Source of the DNA: JAFGPJ01 sp964439135
GTDB taxonomy: Bacteria > Planctomycetota > Phycisphaerae > Sedimentisphaerales > Anaerobacaceae
Length of the DNA: 48,491 nucleotides
Assembly: GCA_964439135.1 (NCBI GenBank)
Contig: CAYTNN010000003.1
Coordinates: 1 to 48,491, forward strand
Direction: 5' to 3'
Positions 7,579 to 16,442 of the stretch are shown one piece after another (position 1 is the stretch's first letter; the number at the start of each line of letters is the position of its first letter). The position numbers were made by a program, and so were the translations under genes. The notes below the pieces were generated by a model. It was not told where the DNA came from. It saw nothing but the letters and a program-made list of their open reading frames with translations, and ran no database searches.

Positions 7579-7891
7579 ATTGCACCATCAGACACTCGGA
7601 TGCCGGCATTATTTTTACCTTTTCACTTTTTACTTGCCCCGTCCCGGCACCGCAGGGGTGCGAACAAAAATTCGTATTGCGTACTCCGTAAGGAGCCCCG
7701 AGGACTGCGTATCGCGCATTGCGTCAGTCCCTTAATGGACGCCTTACGGCGGGATGGCTTACGCCACTGCGTGATTGGACCCGCACCGCGGGGGTGCGGG
7801 CTAAACGGTATTTTCGATTCTTGCCACAGGGGCATAAGCCGGGTACAATCTTGCTAAAGCTCATTATCATTGCTGCGAAAGAGGTGGTTAT

Positions 7892-8134
7892 ATGGACGAA
7901 TATGTAGAAGTCTTTGCCGCGAGCGATATTACGTTCGCCTATCTGATGAAAGCAAATCTTGAGACGGCGGGAATCCCGGTTCAAATAGCAAATGAGAATC
8001 TGCAAGGGGCTTACTGCCTTGACGGCATGGTTCCACAAGTGCTCGTTCCGGCCAGCTATGCAGAGCAGGCCCGGCAGATTATTCAAGAGATTCAGCAGGC
8101 TTCACAAGAAGAGCTTCAGGACGATGAGCAATGA
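7892..8134 (+). CDS. DUF2007 family putative signal-transducing protein
   Basis: 80 residues with a good ribosome site (AGAGGTGG, 4-8 bases before the ATG). The sequence VEVFAASDITFAYLMKANLETAGIPVQIANENL..VPQVLVPASYAEQARQII follows the DUF2007 pattern: a strand, a helix that counts off substrates or ligands, a second strand (GIPVxIxNE) and a closing VLVPxxxxxxAxxII helix. This PII-like ferredoxin fold is usually annotated as signal-transducing without an assigned ligand. The stop overlaps the next gene's start by 4 bases (ATGA), which implies translational coupling with the ferritin-like gene. Confidence 0.8.
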   Translation: MDEYVEVFAASDITFAYLMKANLETAGIPVQIANENLQGAYCLDGMVPQVLVPASYAEQARQIIQEIQQASQEELQDDEQ

Positions 8135-8574
8135 AGAAGCTCAGTACCATGAACGATGTGCTGGACTTTGCGATATCAGGAGAGAGCAAGGCGGCGGAAC
8201 TCTATACGAAGATGGCGGCGACGGCCAATAATCCCTGGGTGCGCAAGACGCTCGAAGGCTTCGCACAGGAAGAGCTCCAGCACGGCAAGAAGCTAAAGGC
8301 CGTCAGGGCCGGCAGGATGGCCCTGAAACGTGAGGGCGTCGGCGACCTCGGCCTCGCTGAGAAGCTCGACGACGTCGAGCCGCATCCGGACATGGACTAC
8401 CCCGAGCTGCTCGTGTTCGCGATAAAGAAGGAAAACTTATCGCACGGCCTTTATTCCAGGCTGGCGTCGATATTCACAGAGCCGGAGCTGCAGGAGACTT
8501 TTCTCGCCCTGGCCGAGCAGGAAGCAGAGCATAAGCGGCGATTTGAGATGGAATACGAATCGCTGACGTCCTGA
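8131..8574 (+). CDS. rubrerythrin-like ferritin-family diiron protein
   Basis: 147 residues folding as a four-helix bundle. Candidate diiron ligands are E18 in SGESKAAELY, E48 and H51 in EELQHGKKL, E101 in KKENLSHGLY, and E131 and H134 in EQEAEHKRRFE, which fit the two ExxH-type half-sites of rubrerythrin/ferritin-like proteins. There is no C-terminal rubredoxin CxxC domain, so this is the short erythrin-like type. Likely roles are peroxide reduction or iron-linked redox chemistry in an anaerobe or microaerophile (inference). It is translationally coupled to the DUF2007 gene. Confidence 0.85.
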   Translation: MKKLSTMNDVLDFAISGESKAAELYTKMAATANNPWVRKTLEGFAQEELQHGKKLKAVRAGRMALKREGVGDLGLAEKLDDVEPHPDMDYPELLVFAIKKENLSHGLYSRLASIFTEPELQETFLALAEQEAEHKRRFEMEYESLTS

Positions 8575-8789
8575 ACGCTATACTTATAAATCGTATATAG
8601 CATTTATTTTGAGCACCCAGCGGCCTTAAAATATGGGACTTAGAATAGCACCACATTCCGCTGAAAAAAAACGTTTTGGCGGAGGTTTTTTCTTGGAGTT
8701 CTTGCATACGTATGATAAAATTGAAACTGAGTAGAAGATGCGGCAGAGTTTGTGTTCATGGAAATGCTATTCTTTGAGGAGAATGGTCG

Positions 8790-9145
8790 ATGAAGAAAGG
8801 AACATTAACATTCCTGTTTATAGTTGCCACTCTGGCTTTTAACAGCCGGCCGGCTTCGGCTATGATCATTACGGACTCGGATTTCTTCGCCGGAACAACA
8901 CACATGGTTATCACCTTCGAGACGGACGGCCTGGGCAACAAGCTCAAAATTGCAGAGGGGGATTCATTATCAATGCCGGCCGATGAGTACGCTCATTATG
9001 GATTCACGTTCGAGCCGGATATTAGCTGGATAAACGATGCCAGCCCGGCGGGGGACGAAGCCCAGGCTATAGGCGGCTCGCTGGAGATCGGAATACCAGC
9101 CGGAGTTGATGATTTCATAATCAATATGTCTTTCCCCACTCGGGC
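8790..9145 (+). CDS. exported protein with signal peptide, cut by assembly gap
   Basis: A GAGGAGAATGGTCG ribosome site precedes the ATG. Residues 1-24 are a typical signal peptide (KKGTLTFLFIVATLAFNSRPASA, then cleavage). The mature part begins MIITDSDFFAGTTHMVITFETDGLGNKL..YAHYGFTFEPDISW, a pattern common in extracytoplasmic beta-sandwich proteins of planctomycetes, some of which carry PEP-CTERM sorting tails. About 119 residues are visible before the 100-N gap, so the C-terminus and any sorting signal are missing. The 45 bases just after the gap do not clearly continue it. Confidence 0.65.
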
Positions 9146-9245
9146 NNNNNNNNNNNNNNNNNNNNNNNNNNNNNNNNNNNNNNNNNNNNNNNNNNNNNNN
9201 NNNNNNNNNNNNNNNNNNNNNNNNNNNNNNNNNNNNNNNNNNNNN
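9146..9245. other. assembly gap (100 N)
   Basis: Exactly 100 undetermined bases, interrupting the exported-protein gene that starts at 8790. Confidence 0.95.
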
Positions 9246-9439
9246 TATTAAGAAAACGCCCGGCATAATTATCTCGCAGAGCCTTCTTTAATTAGTTTGT
9301 GACATACTCATACAAATTCTGTATTCTGTTTTTAAGCTTGCCTCACTCGCAAAACCAGCTAAGATGCGCTTGTCTTGAATAGTATCTCAAATGGAAATTT
9401 CGGCGCAAAAGCAAAGCGAGGGACAAGAAGGAGTCCGAC

Positions 9440-9844
9440 ATGAGCAAGAAACGAACGGCGATCGTAATAATTCTAATGCTCTGCCTGCTGGCCGCCGGCT
9501 GCGCGCAGAGCAAGGTTAGTACCAAACAGAATGACGTCACGTATCGCGCTACAACGCATCTGGTTTTCCAGCCCGATTTCGCGGACCGTTCCTTCAGCAG
9601 CAGCAATGATTATATGGTCTCAACGGGATTCAACGATGTCACCTACGTTTGGCCGAAAGGAAAGGGAAACTTTTCGAAGAATTTCAACGAAATCCGCTTC
9701 AAAGGCAAAAGCATCGACTGCACCGTTGTCGAGCGCCGTCTCACAATCAACGGACGCCCGGCCGGCCAATTCGATGAAGGTGACCGTGTTCGTATAACCG
9801 GCAACGGCAAAGTTTTCGTCAACGGCGTCGAGCTAAAGCAGTAA
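9440..9844 (+). CDS. small lipoprotein
   Basis: 134 residues with AAGGAG 6 bases before the ATG. The signal peptide ends in the lipobox LAAGC (Cys21), so it is lipidated and membrane-held. The mature domain is strand-rich (TTHLVFQPDF, DVTYVWPKGKGN, FNEIRFKGKSIDCTVVERRLTINGRP, GDRVRITGNGKVFVNGVEL) and ends in an OB- or YbxI-like small beta fold of unknown family. It lies 14 bases before the next exported protein's ATG and is probably in the same operon. Confidence 0.75.
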   Translation: MSKKRTAIVIILMLCLLAAGCAQSKVSTKQNDVTYRATTHLVFQPDFADRSFSSSNDYMVSTGFNDVTYVWPKGKGNFSKNFNEIRFKGKSIDCTVVERRLTINGRPAGQFDEGDRVRITGNGKVFVNGVELKQ

Positions 9845-9858
9845 TAACAGTGACATCT

Positions 9859-11244
9859 ATGAAAAACCGGAAAAACATTATCGTTTTATTTGCCCTGGCG
9901 GTCATAACAAACACGGCTGGTGTTTGGGCCGGGGAGAGTTCTGCTGAGCCTGCCGGCGAGAAGATGAGCTATCTGGACAACGGCACCATCCGGCTCGGTG
10001 TAAACCTCAATCTCGGCGGCTCCATCACTTATCTTGCCGATGCCAACGACAGGATCAATATTATCAACAACCACGACTGGGGCCGGCAGATTCAAATGTC
10101 GTTTTACTCCGGGCCGCAACCTTTTACGCCGGGCGGCAAGCAGCCATCGAAAACATGGGCAGGCCTCGGCTGGAATCCCATCCAATCGGGCGATTACGCC
10201 GGCAACCGCTCCCGCATAATCGACCACCGCAATGATGGAAAATCGCTTTACGTCAAGTGCGTCCCGATGCAGTGGCCGCTGGATAATGAGCCGGGCGAAT
10301 GCACGTTCGAAAGCTGGATAAGGCTCAAAGGCAACATCGTTAAAGTTCGCAGCCGCATTAACAACAGCCGAACGGATACGACTCAATACTCCGGCCGGGG
10401 CCAGGAGCTGCCAGCCGTATATACGAACGGCCCATGGTACAGGTTATTCAGCTATACAGGTGACAAGCCCTTTACGAATGACAAGCTGTCGCGCTTCACG
10501 AAGACATGGAAAAGTCTGGAAGATGTTGACGGCTCGCCCTGGGAAAACTGGACAGCCACCGAGAACTGGGCCGCACTGCTCAACGATTATGACTGGGGTC
10601 TCGGCGTTTTCAAGCCGGACGCATATTCATTTACGGGCGGTTTCTTCGGCACCCCGGGCAAAGGCACGAGCAAGGACGCCCCCACCGGCTACATCTCGCC
10701 GGTCATCAGCGAAATCCTCGACCATAACATCGGGTACGAATACGAATATATGCTTATCGTGGGCAAGCTGGACGAGATTCGCCGCTATGTTTATGAGCAC
10801 TCGAAACGCAAATCGCCGCCGGACTACCGCTTTGAGAAAGACCGCCAACATTGGGTGTATCGCAATGCCACTGACGCCGGTTGGCCAATCCGAGGCGAAT
10901 TGAAAATCTCGCTCGATAAAGACGATCCCCAGCTCATCGGGCCGGTTGGTTTCTGGCAGGCTCGTGATGTCTCTAAGATTTATATCCACGCCGCCTGCAG
11001 TACGCAGGATACCGGGGCAAGGCTATTCTGGAGGATACACTCGGAGCCTGGTTTTGCCGAGCAGAGAAGCGTTTCATTTGAGACTCGTCCGGAAGGGCAA
11101 TATCATACTTACGAAATCGATGTAAGCTCATCGCCACACTACAAAGGTGCGATTACAGGCCTTCGCCTGGACCCGGTTTCGACCGGCCGCAAGGGCGACT
11201 ACATAAAAATACAATACATTTCATGGAGAAAGAATCCGAAGTAA
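9859..11244 (+). CDS. large exported protein of unknown family, probable carbohydrate-active beta-sandwich
   Basis: About 461 residues from the ATG at 9859. A GTG at 9850 is possible but lies before the same signal peptide. A signal peptide (NIIVLFALAVITNTAGVWA) is followed by a domain with LDNGTIRLGVNLNLGGSITYLADA, NNHDWGRQIQMSFYSGP, WGLGVFKPDAYSFTGGFFG and a C-terminal beta module (about 330-461, with SKIYIHAACS..ARLFWRIHSEP..YEIDVSS). The two-part layout, rich in aromatic residues, resembles proteins found beside polysaccharide-utilisation genes, the C-terminal part being carbohydrate-binding-like. No catalytic motif can be named, so the enzymatic role stays open. It follows the lipoprotein gene closely. 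Confidence 0.75.
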   Translation: MKNRKNIIVLFALAVITNTAGVWAGESSAEPAGEKMSYLDNGTIRLGVNLNLGGSITYLADANDRINIINNHDWGRQIQMSFYSGPQPFTPGGKQPSKTWAGLGWNPIQSGDYAGNRSRIIDHRNDGKSLYVKCVPMQWPLDNEPGECTFESWIRLKGNIVKVRSRINNSRTDTTQYSGRGQELPAVYTNGPWYRLFSYTGDKPFTNDKLSRFTKTWKSLEDVDGSPWENWTATENWAALLNDYDWGLGVFKPDAYSFTGGFFGTPGKGTSKDAPTGYISPVISEILDHNIGYEYEYMLIVGKLDEIRRYVYEHSKRKSPPDYRFEKDRQHWVYRNATDAGWPIRGELKISLDKDDPQLIGPVGFWQARDVSKIYIHAACSTQDTGARLFWRIHSEPGFAEQRSVSFETRPEGQYHTYEIDVSSSPHYKGAITGLRLDPVSTGRKGDYIKIQYISWRKNPK

Positions 11245-11301
11245 CGTAGCGGAATTCTGATTGACTCATCCAGCAATTCACCGGTCATCCTGGCTTTAGG
11301 G

Positions 11302-11329
11302 TTGACATTACGGCAAACACCGCTAAAAT
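11302..11329 (+). promoter_or_regulatory. sigma-70-type promoter for the etfBA-acd operon
   Basis: A perfect -35 box TTGACA (11302-11307), a 16-base spacer and the -10 box TAAAAT (11324-11329). The expected start of transcription is near 11336, about 70 bases before the etfB start codon. Confidence 0.6.
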
Positions 11330-11353
11330 GCGTATCACATATTTAGTATGTCG

Positions 11354-11369
11354 TATCTCAGGTGAGATA
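11354..11369. promoter_or_regulatory. 16-bp palindrome, possible operator in the etfB leader
   Basis: TATCTCAGGTGAGATA is a perfect inverted repeat about 18 bases after the expected transcription start. It could bind a dimeric repressor. The half-site TGAGATA is also the stem of the hairpin repeat at 3223-3357 and 40320-40358, with the arms in the opposite order, so chance or a shared origin are both possible. Confidence 0.35.
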
Positions 11370-11406
11370 TTTCGTTGATAAACACAAAAAGATAAGGAGA
11401 AAACAG

Positions 11407-12318
11407 TTGGGTTACAACTGCGTTGTACTTATAAAGCAAGTGCCTGACACCAAAAGGATTACGGGCGATGTAATGAACGACGACGGAACGGTTAAGCGTT
11501 CGGCGCTGCCGGCGATTTTCAACCCGGAAGACCTCAACGCCCTCGAACTGGCGATCCAGATAAAGGACAAGTTCGGCGGGCATATCACCGTAATCACCAT
11601 GGGGCTGCCGGGGGCAAGCGAGGTTCTTCGCGATTCGCTTTTCCGCGGGGCCGACGAGGCAATTCTTCTGACCGACCGCCGGTGTGCAGCAAGCGATACG
11701 CTGGCGACCAGCTATATTCTGAGCTGCGCCGTCAAAAAGATAAATTACGATATCGTGCTCTGCGGCAGGCAGGCGATTGATGGCGATACCGCACAGGTCG
11801 GGCCGCAACTGGCCGAAAAATTAGGGGTTACGCAGATTACATACGTCGAGGAACTTACCGAGCTTTCCGGCAGAACCATCACGGCCAAGCGGAATATCGG
11901 CAACGGATGGCAATTAGTCAAGGCCGCCCTGCCGGTCCTGCTGACCGTCACCGGCGATGCGAACGAGCCGAGAGTCGCAGCAGCTAAAAAAATGATGAAA
12001 TACAAGAACGCTCTGTCACCCGTCGAAGTCGAGCAGAAAATCAAAGCGGAAAATCCGGAAGCGGACGAAATGGATATCAAAGAGCTGGCCGAGCATAAGT
12101 GCGGCAAATTGATAGAGCAAGGGCTACTGATGAAACAATGGGACCTGGATGCAATCGAGGCCGACCTGAACTGGTGCGGCATGAACGGCTCGCCGACAAA
12201 AGTTCATCGCATCCAGAGCGTCGTCTTAGCGTCAAAAGAAACCAAACAGATCCAGCCCAACGAAAAGGCCGTCTCAGATATGATACACGAATTAATCGCG
12301 GACAAAATTATTGCATAA
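11407..12318 (+). CDS. etfB: electron transfer flavoprotein beta subunit
   Basis: About 303 residues if read from the TTG at 11407, which has an ideal AAGGAG 7 bases upstream. The longer frame from 11362 has no such site. The protein begins GYNCVVLIKQVPDTKRITGD and carries NPEDLNALELAIQIKD, ITVITMGLPGASEVLRDSLFRGADEAILLTD and CGRQAIDGDTAQVGPQLAEKLG, all hallmarks of the EtfB AMP/FAD-binding fold. With EtfA it forms the heterodimer that takes electrons from acyl-CoA dehydrogenases. The C-terminal part is about 50 residues longer than in typical 250-residue EtfB and includes an acidic helical insert (VEVEQKIKAENPEADEMDIKEL). Order is etfB, etfA, acyl-CoA dehydrogenase, with a promoter directly upstream. 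Confidence 0.93.
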   Translation: MGYNCVVLIKQVPDTKRITGDVMNDDGTVKRSALPAIFNPEDLNALELAIQIKDKFGGHITVITMGLPGASEVLRDSLFRGADEAILLTDRRCAASDTLATSYILSCAVKKINYDIVLCGRQAIDGDTAQVGPQLAEKLGVTQITYVEELTELSGRTITAKRNIGNGWQLVKAALPVLLTVTGDANEPRVAAAKKMMKYKNALSPVEVEQKIKAENPEADEMDIKELAEHKCGKLIEQGLLMKQWDLDAIEADLNWCGMNGSPTKVHRIQSVVLASKETKQIQPNEKAVSDMIHELIADKIIA

Positions 12319-12356
12319 GTCAGAAATCAGAAGTCACGAGACACGAGCGACGAATT

Positions 12357-13394
12357 ATGATAGACGTTAATAGAGAAGGTGAAGTTTGGGTTTTCGCCGA
12401 GCAGCATAACGGGCGGTTGGAAGATACGCCGGTCGAGCTGATGAGCAAGGCCAGGCATCTGGCCGATACGCTGGGCGTGAAATTGGCGACGGTCGTCCTG
12501 GGCGACGGCGTCAGGGACCTGACGACAAAATTGATACAATACGGAGCCGACAAGGTTTACATCGCCGAGCATCCGCTGCTTCGAACTTACCAGACGAACA
12601 GCTATGCAAAGGTGATTTATGATCTGATTCACAAGCACGAGCCGCAGATTGTGCTCTACGGGGCGACGATTGCCGGTCGCGATTTGGCGCCGCGGATTGC
12701 CAGCGCCATCAAGGCGGGACTGACCGCCGACTGCACGGACCTGCAAATCGGCGACCACACAACCGCCAGGGACAAGAAGGTGCATAAGAATCTGCTGTTC
12801 CAAATCAGGCCGGCCTTCGGCGGAAATATCGTCGCGACAATTATCAATCACGACCGCTGGCCGCAGATGGCGACCGTTCGCGAAGGCGTTATGCCGATGC
12901 CGGAACCCGACGTCAAGAGAAAAGGTCAGATCATCGAAGAGAAGGTGACACTCGTTCAGTCGGATCTGCCGCTGGAGATTCTCGAAGAGCACAAACGCCC
13001 GAAGAAAGTCGACCTCAAAGCTGCAAGAATAATCGTTGCCGGCGGAGCAGGCGTGGGCAGCAAAGACAATTTCAAGCTCGTCTGGGACCTGGCAAACTGC
13101 CTCGGCGGAGCACCGGCGGCAACCAGAGCGGCGGTTGATCTGGGCTTTATCGACCACGACCATCAGGTCGGCCAGACGGGCACGACGGTCCGGCCGAGCC
13201 TGTATATCGCCGTCGGGATCAGCGGCGCAATCCAGCACCAGGCGGGAATGTCACAGAGCCAGAAAATCGTAGCCATCAATAACGACCCCGACGCCCCGAT
13301 CTTCGGAGTAGCTCATTACAAAATCATCGGCGACCTGAACGAGGTCGTGCCGATGATGATAAAAGGAATCAAGGAAAAGAGCATAAACGGGTAA
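12357..13394 (+). CDS. etfA: electron transfer flavoprotein alpha subunit
   Basis: 345 residues from the ATG at 12357. The N-terminal domain has GEVWVFAEQHNGRLEDTPVELMSKAR and ADKVYIAEHPLL. The C-terminal FAD domain has the signature GAGVGSKDNFKLVWDLANCLGGAPAATRAAVD and the strongly conserved VGQTGTTVRPSLYIAVGISGAIQHQAGM, which contacts FAD. There is no N-terminal ferredoxin domain. It lies 38 bases after etfB and 20 before the dehydrogenase gene, so one operon is likely. Its partner and electron donor are both present here. The frame stays open upstream to 12099, but that extension overlaps etfB and is not believable. Confidence 0.93.
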   Translation: MIDVNREGEVWVFAEQHNGRLEDTPVELMSKARHLADTLGVKLATVVLGDGVRDLTTKLIQYGADKVYIAEHPLLRTYQTNSYAKVIYDLIHKHEPQIVLYGATIAGRDLAPRIASAIKAGLTADCTDLQIGDHTTARDKKVHKNLLFQIRPAFGGNIVATIINHDRWPQMATVREGVMPMPEPDVKRKGQIIEEKVTLVQSDLPLEILEEHKRPKKVDLKAARIIVAGGAGVGSKDNFKLVWDLANCLGGAPAATRAAVDLGFIDHDHQVGQTGTTVRPSLYIAVGISGAIQHQAGMSQSQKIVAINNDPDAPIFGVAHYKIIGDLNEVVPMMIKGIKEKSING

Positions 13395-13414
13395 AACTAA
13401 AAACGGAATAGACA

Positions 13415-15220
13415 ATGGCAAATTTTTACAGCGATAATAACGATATTAAATTTTTATTCCGGCACGTGGACCTGGGCACTTCGGCGGAAATTTGCGAAGA
13501 GGGCTTCAAGTTCGCCGGCGAGTTCGATCACGCCCCGGCCGATGCCGAAGAGGCGATACGGAATTATGAAATGGTGCTGAACTCGCTGGGCGAACTGTGC
13601 GCCGAGTTTATAGCACCGCGGGCCGAAGGTGTGGACCGCGAAGGTAACGTGCTGAACGAGAACGGCTCGGTAACACGCGCCAAGGGCATCGCCGAAGCAA
13701 TCGAAAAGCTCGGCCAGGCCGAGGTCATGGGCTTTATACTGCCCCACCGCTTCGGAGGGCTGAATTTTCCGACCATCATCTATTCGATGGCTATCGAGGT
13801 CGTCTCTCGCGCCGATGCGGCCCTGATGAATATCTTCGGCCTGCAGGGAATCGCCGAGACCATCAACGCCTTCGCCTCGGAAGAGATCAAGCAGAAATAC
13901 CTGCACGATTTTTCCGAAGGCAAAGTCACCGGCGCGATGGTCCTGACCGAGCCCGACGCCGGCTCCGATTTGCAGTCGGTCAAGCTCCGCGCGTTCCAGG
14001 ACGTCGCCGGCAACTGGTTTCTGCATGGGGTCAAACGTTTTATCACGAACGGATGCGGTGAGGTGCTTCTGGTACTGGCGCGCAGCGAGCCCGACCGCAG
14101 CGGCGGGCTGGGCCTGAGCTTGTTTGTCTGCGAGTCCGGCTCTACGGTGCACATCCGCCGGCTGGAAGATAAATTCGGAATCCACGGCTCGCCCACATGC
14201 GAAATCTTTTTCGATAATACGCCCTGTGAAATAATCGGCGAGCGACAACGCGGACTCGTGACATATGTGATGAGCCTGATGAACGGCGCGCGTGTCGGAA
14301 TTGCGGGCCAGTCGATGGGAATCGCCGAAGCGGCGTACCGCATCGCCCGCGATTACGGCAGCACGAGAAAGCAGTTCGCCGTGGCTATCGAGAAGCTGCC
14401 GGCAGTGCGTGACATGCTGATCGATATGAAGATTGCCATCGAGGCCGGGCGGGCGCTGTTGTACGAAACCTCGCGGGTGGTGGACCTGGAAATCGGGTAC
14501 GCCAAAAGGCTCGAAACGAATCCGCCGGAAGATAAGGCCGAGGCCAAACAGATCAAGAACGACTCGCGAAAATACAGACGATACGCGGCAATGCTGACGC
14601 CGATGAGCAAATACTACTGCTCCGAGATGTGCAACAGCGTGGCGTACGATTCGATCCAGGTACTTGGCGGCAGCGGCTATATGCGGGACTACGCCTGCGA
14701 ACGGCACGCCCGCGATGCCCGAATCACAACCATCTACGAGGGGACGAGCCAGTTGCAGATTGTCGCGGCGGTCCGAGGCGTAGCCAGCGGGACGGCTGAG
14801 AAATTCATGGCAGAGCTGGCGGAGCAGGACTACGACAGTGAAGTAAAAGACCTGCTAAAAATGCTCGCCGAAGGCACCGAGCAATTAAAAGAGGCCATCG
14901 TCTACGTCAAACAGCAGGGCAACGAATATATGGACCTCTACGGCCGGCCGCTGGTCGATATCGCCATCGATTTGATTAACGGCTATCTTTTCTGCGGCCA
15001 GGCCAGCACGAAAGTGCAGATGGAAGTACCCGTCGCCGAGAACGGCACCGGCAGCGGCAAAACAATCCCGATGAAAAAACGCAAGGCCTTGCTCGCACGC
15101 AGGTATATAACGAAAAACGCCCCGAAGATCGACGCCTTAGCCAAACTAATCCGCACCGGCGACAAATCCTCATTCACAGAATACGAAACCCTCGTCGGGC
15201 CTGTGCCGGAACTGGGATAA
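13415..15220 (+). CDS. acyl-CoA dehydrogenase, long (about 600 aa) type
   Basis: 601 residues. The core dehydrogenase fold shows MVLTEPDAGSDLQSVKLRA (FAD and substrate loop), FITNGCGEVLLVLARS, GARVGIAGQSMGIAEAAYRIARDYGSTRKQF, and the catalytic-base segment TTIYEGTSQLQ, whose glutamate lies in the position used by most family members. QVLGGSGYMRDYACERHARDARI is the second FAD signature. After about 460 a further helical domain of roughly 130 residues follows, as in the 600-residue subgroup that includes 3-methylmercaptopropionyl-CoA dehydrogenase-like enzymes. The substrate cannot be told from sequence. The operon with etfBA indicates that electrons pass to ETF. An intrinsic terminator follows. 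Confidence 0.9.
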   Translation: MANFYSDNNDIKFLFRHVDLGTSAEICEEGFKFAGEFDHAPADAEEAIRNYEMVLNSLGELCAEFIAPRAEGVDREGNVLNENGSVTRAKGIAEAIEKLGQAEVMGFILPHRFGGLNFPTIIYSMAIEVVSRADAALMNIFGLQGIAETINAFASEEIKQKYLHDFSEGKVTGAMVLTEPDAGSDLQSVKLRAFQDVAGNWFLHGVKRFITNGCGEVLLVLARSEPDRSGGLGLSLFVCESGSTVHIRRLEDKFGIHGSPTCEIFFDNTPCEIIGERQRGLVTYVMSLMNGARVGIAGQSMGIAEAAYRIARDYGSTRKQFAVAIEKLPAVRDMLIDMKIAIEAGRALLYETSRVVDLEIGYAKRLETNPPEDKAEAKQIKNDSRKYRRYAAMLTPMSKYYCSEMCNSVAYDSIQVLGGSGYMRDYACERHARDARITTIYEGTSQLQIVAAVRGVASGTAEKFMAELAEQDYDSEVKDLLKMLAEGTEQLKEAIVYVKQQGNEYMDLYGRPLVDIAIDLINGYLFCGQASTKVQMEVPVAENGTGSGKTIPMKKRKALLARRYITKNAPKIDALAKLIRTGDKSSFTEYETLVGPVPELG

Positions 15221-15258
15221 AATCATTGTAAAGAATCGATTATCAATTGTATAATGAA

Positions 15259-15286
15259 GCCCCGGCAAAAACCGCCGGGGTTTTTT
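15259..15286 (+). terminator. intrinsic terminator after the etfBA-acd operon
   Basis: A stem GCCCCGGC / GCCGGGG around AAAAACC is followed by six T. It lies about 40 bases after the dehydrogenase stop. Confidence 0.9.
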
Positions 15287-15392
15287 GTTATCCGGACTGG
15301 ATTTGGCAGGACTCGTCTCGGCTGAACGCTGAGCTGTAGCCGGAAAAGTTTTTTATTTTCCAGCAGGTATTTGACCTAAAAAGGAAAAGAAT

Positions 15393-16442
15393 ATGGGACA
15401 GGCAATCAGCAAACTAACCATAAAAGGCTACAAATCCATTCGAAATCTTGAGAATTTCGAGCTCCGAAATCTCAATATCCTGATCGGCCCAAACGGCGCA
15501 GGGAAAAGTAACTTTCTCGAATTCTTTAGGTTATTAGAAGAGATTTCCAAAGGAGAAGAAAGCTTATGGCATTATACTAGTTATATGGGAGGAGTAGATA
15601 AGATCCTATTCCTGGGTCCTAAAATCACACCGTTTGCCGAGGTAGTTATCTGGACTTCTGATGCACGTATCGGCTTTGAAATAAGCCCGACACAAGATAG
15701 CAGACTGGAATATCTACAAATGCACGTAACCGAAACTACCGGACTCGAACCGGCTCGTAGAAATACAAAACTTGATTCATTACTGAGAGAAATCTATCGG
15801 AACCATAGATTTTACCATTTCCATGATACCAGCGATTTTGCCGCGGTAAAGAGAGCTTGCTCAAAAAGAGATTATGAATACTTGCGTCCGGATGCGAGTA
15901 ATTTAGCCGCGTTTCTTCTGTTCCTAAAGAAAAGACATGAAAAAGAATATCAATATATCCGTGAAGTAATTCAATTAGCTGCTCCGTTTTTTGATGATTT
16001 CTTATTGAGAGATTCTTTAGATAATCCGGACGAAACATTATTGGAGTGGCGGCAAAAGGGATCGGATTACCCGTTTCATCCCAGCCAGATCTCAGACGGC
16101 ACCTTGCGTTTTATCTGTCTGGCTACAGCGTTGTTGCAGCCGAATCCGCCTTCGACGATTTTGTTAGATGAGCCGGAATTGGGCTTACATCCTTACGCTT
16201 TGACACTACTGGCCGGCTTAATCCAGAAGGCCTCAATTAAAACACAGGTTATTGTTGCTACTCAATCGGCGAGTTTGATTAGTCAATTCGACCCTGCTGA
16301 TATTATTGTCGTTGAGCGGAAAAACGAGGAATCAGTATTCAAACGACTCCCATTGGAAAAATTAAAACAATGGATTGACGATTATTCTCTCGGCGAACTT
16401 TGGGAAATGAATCTTCTGGAGGGGAGGCCGAAGAATGAATAG
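15393..16442 (+). CDS. AAA/ABC-type ATPase (AAA_21, RecF/OLD-like) of a two-gene defence-type module
   Basis: 349 residues. ISKLTIKGYKSIRNLENFELRNLNILIGPNGAGKSN at the N-terminus contains Walker A (GPNGAGKS, about 32-39). The signature-like QISDGTLRFICLATALLQP comes next, then Walker B TILLDEPELGLHP (D259, E260) and ATQSASLISQF in the H-loop position. This is the compact SMC-like ATPase domain of the AAA_21 group, without the long coiled coil of SMC proteins. The downstream gene starts 8 bases before this one ends, and the two are surely co-expressed. Pairs of this ATPase with a TOPRIM-like DUF4276 protein are known in bacterial conflict and phage-defence settings. The role here is inferred from that pairing. 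AAGGAAAAGAAT precedes the ATG. Confidence 0.85.
   Translation: MGQAISKLTIKGYKSIRNLENFELRNLNILIGPNGAGKSNFLEFFRLLEEISKGEESLWHYTSYMGGVDKILFLGPKITPFAEVVIWTSDARIGFEISPTQDSRLEYLQMHVTETTGLEPARRNTKLDSLLREIYRNHRFYHFHDTSDFAAVKRACSKRDYEYLRPDASNLAAFLLFLKKRHEKEYQYIREVIQLAAPFFDDFLLRDSLDNPDETLLEWRQKGSDYPFHPSQISDGTLRFICLATALLQPNPPSTILLDEPELGLHPYALTLLAGLIQKASIKTQVIVATQSASLISQFDPADIIVVERKNEESVFKRLPLEKLKQWIDDYSLGELWEMNLLEGRPKNE

Larger units (their letters stand above)
7004..7891. other. long intergenic region with palindromes and no convincing gene
   Basis: About 890 bases. Open frames here run through repeats and lack ribosome sites. Contents: a near-perfect 29-bp palindrome (7359-7387), a dispersed GCCTGCCCTGAAC..TTGAAGGGA repeat (7442-7469), the perfect 38-bp palindrome GCTCGTAGTCCTTTTGA/TCAAAAGGACTACGAGC (7541-7578), and GC-rich stretches with CGCAGGGGTGCG and CCGCGGGGGTGCGG (7650-7800). 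Confidence 0.6.

Noticed and set aside
7374..7691. 105-codon plus-strand frame
   Set aside because: It runs through a dispersed repeat and the 38-base palindrome, has no ribosome site and does not read like a protein.
12099..12356. Upstream extension of etfA
   Set aside because: It overlaps the 3' end of etfB in another frame. The EtfA family begins at the ATG at 12357.
13454..14707. 417-codon minus-strand frame opposite the acyl-CoA dehydrogenase
   Set aside because: A shadow of a GC-rich gene. The plus strand carries all family motifs.
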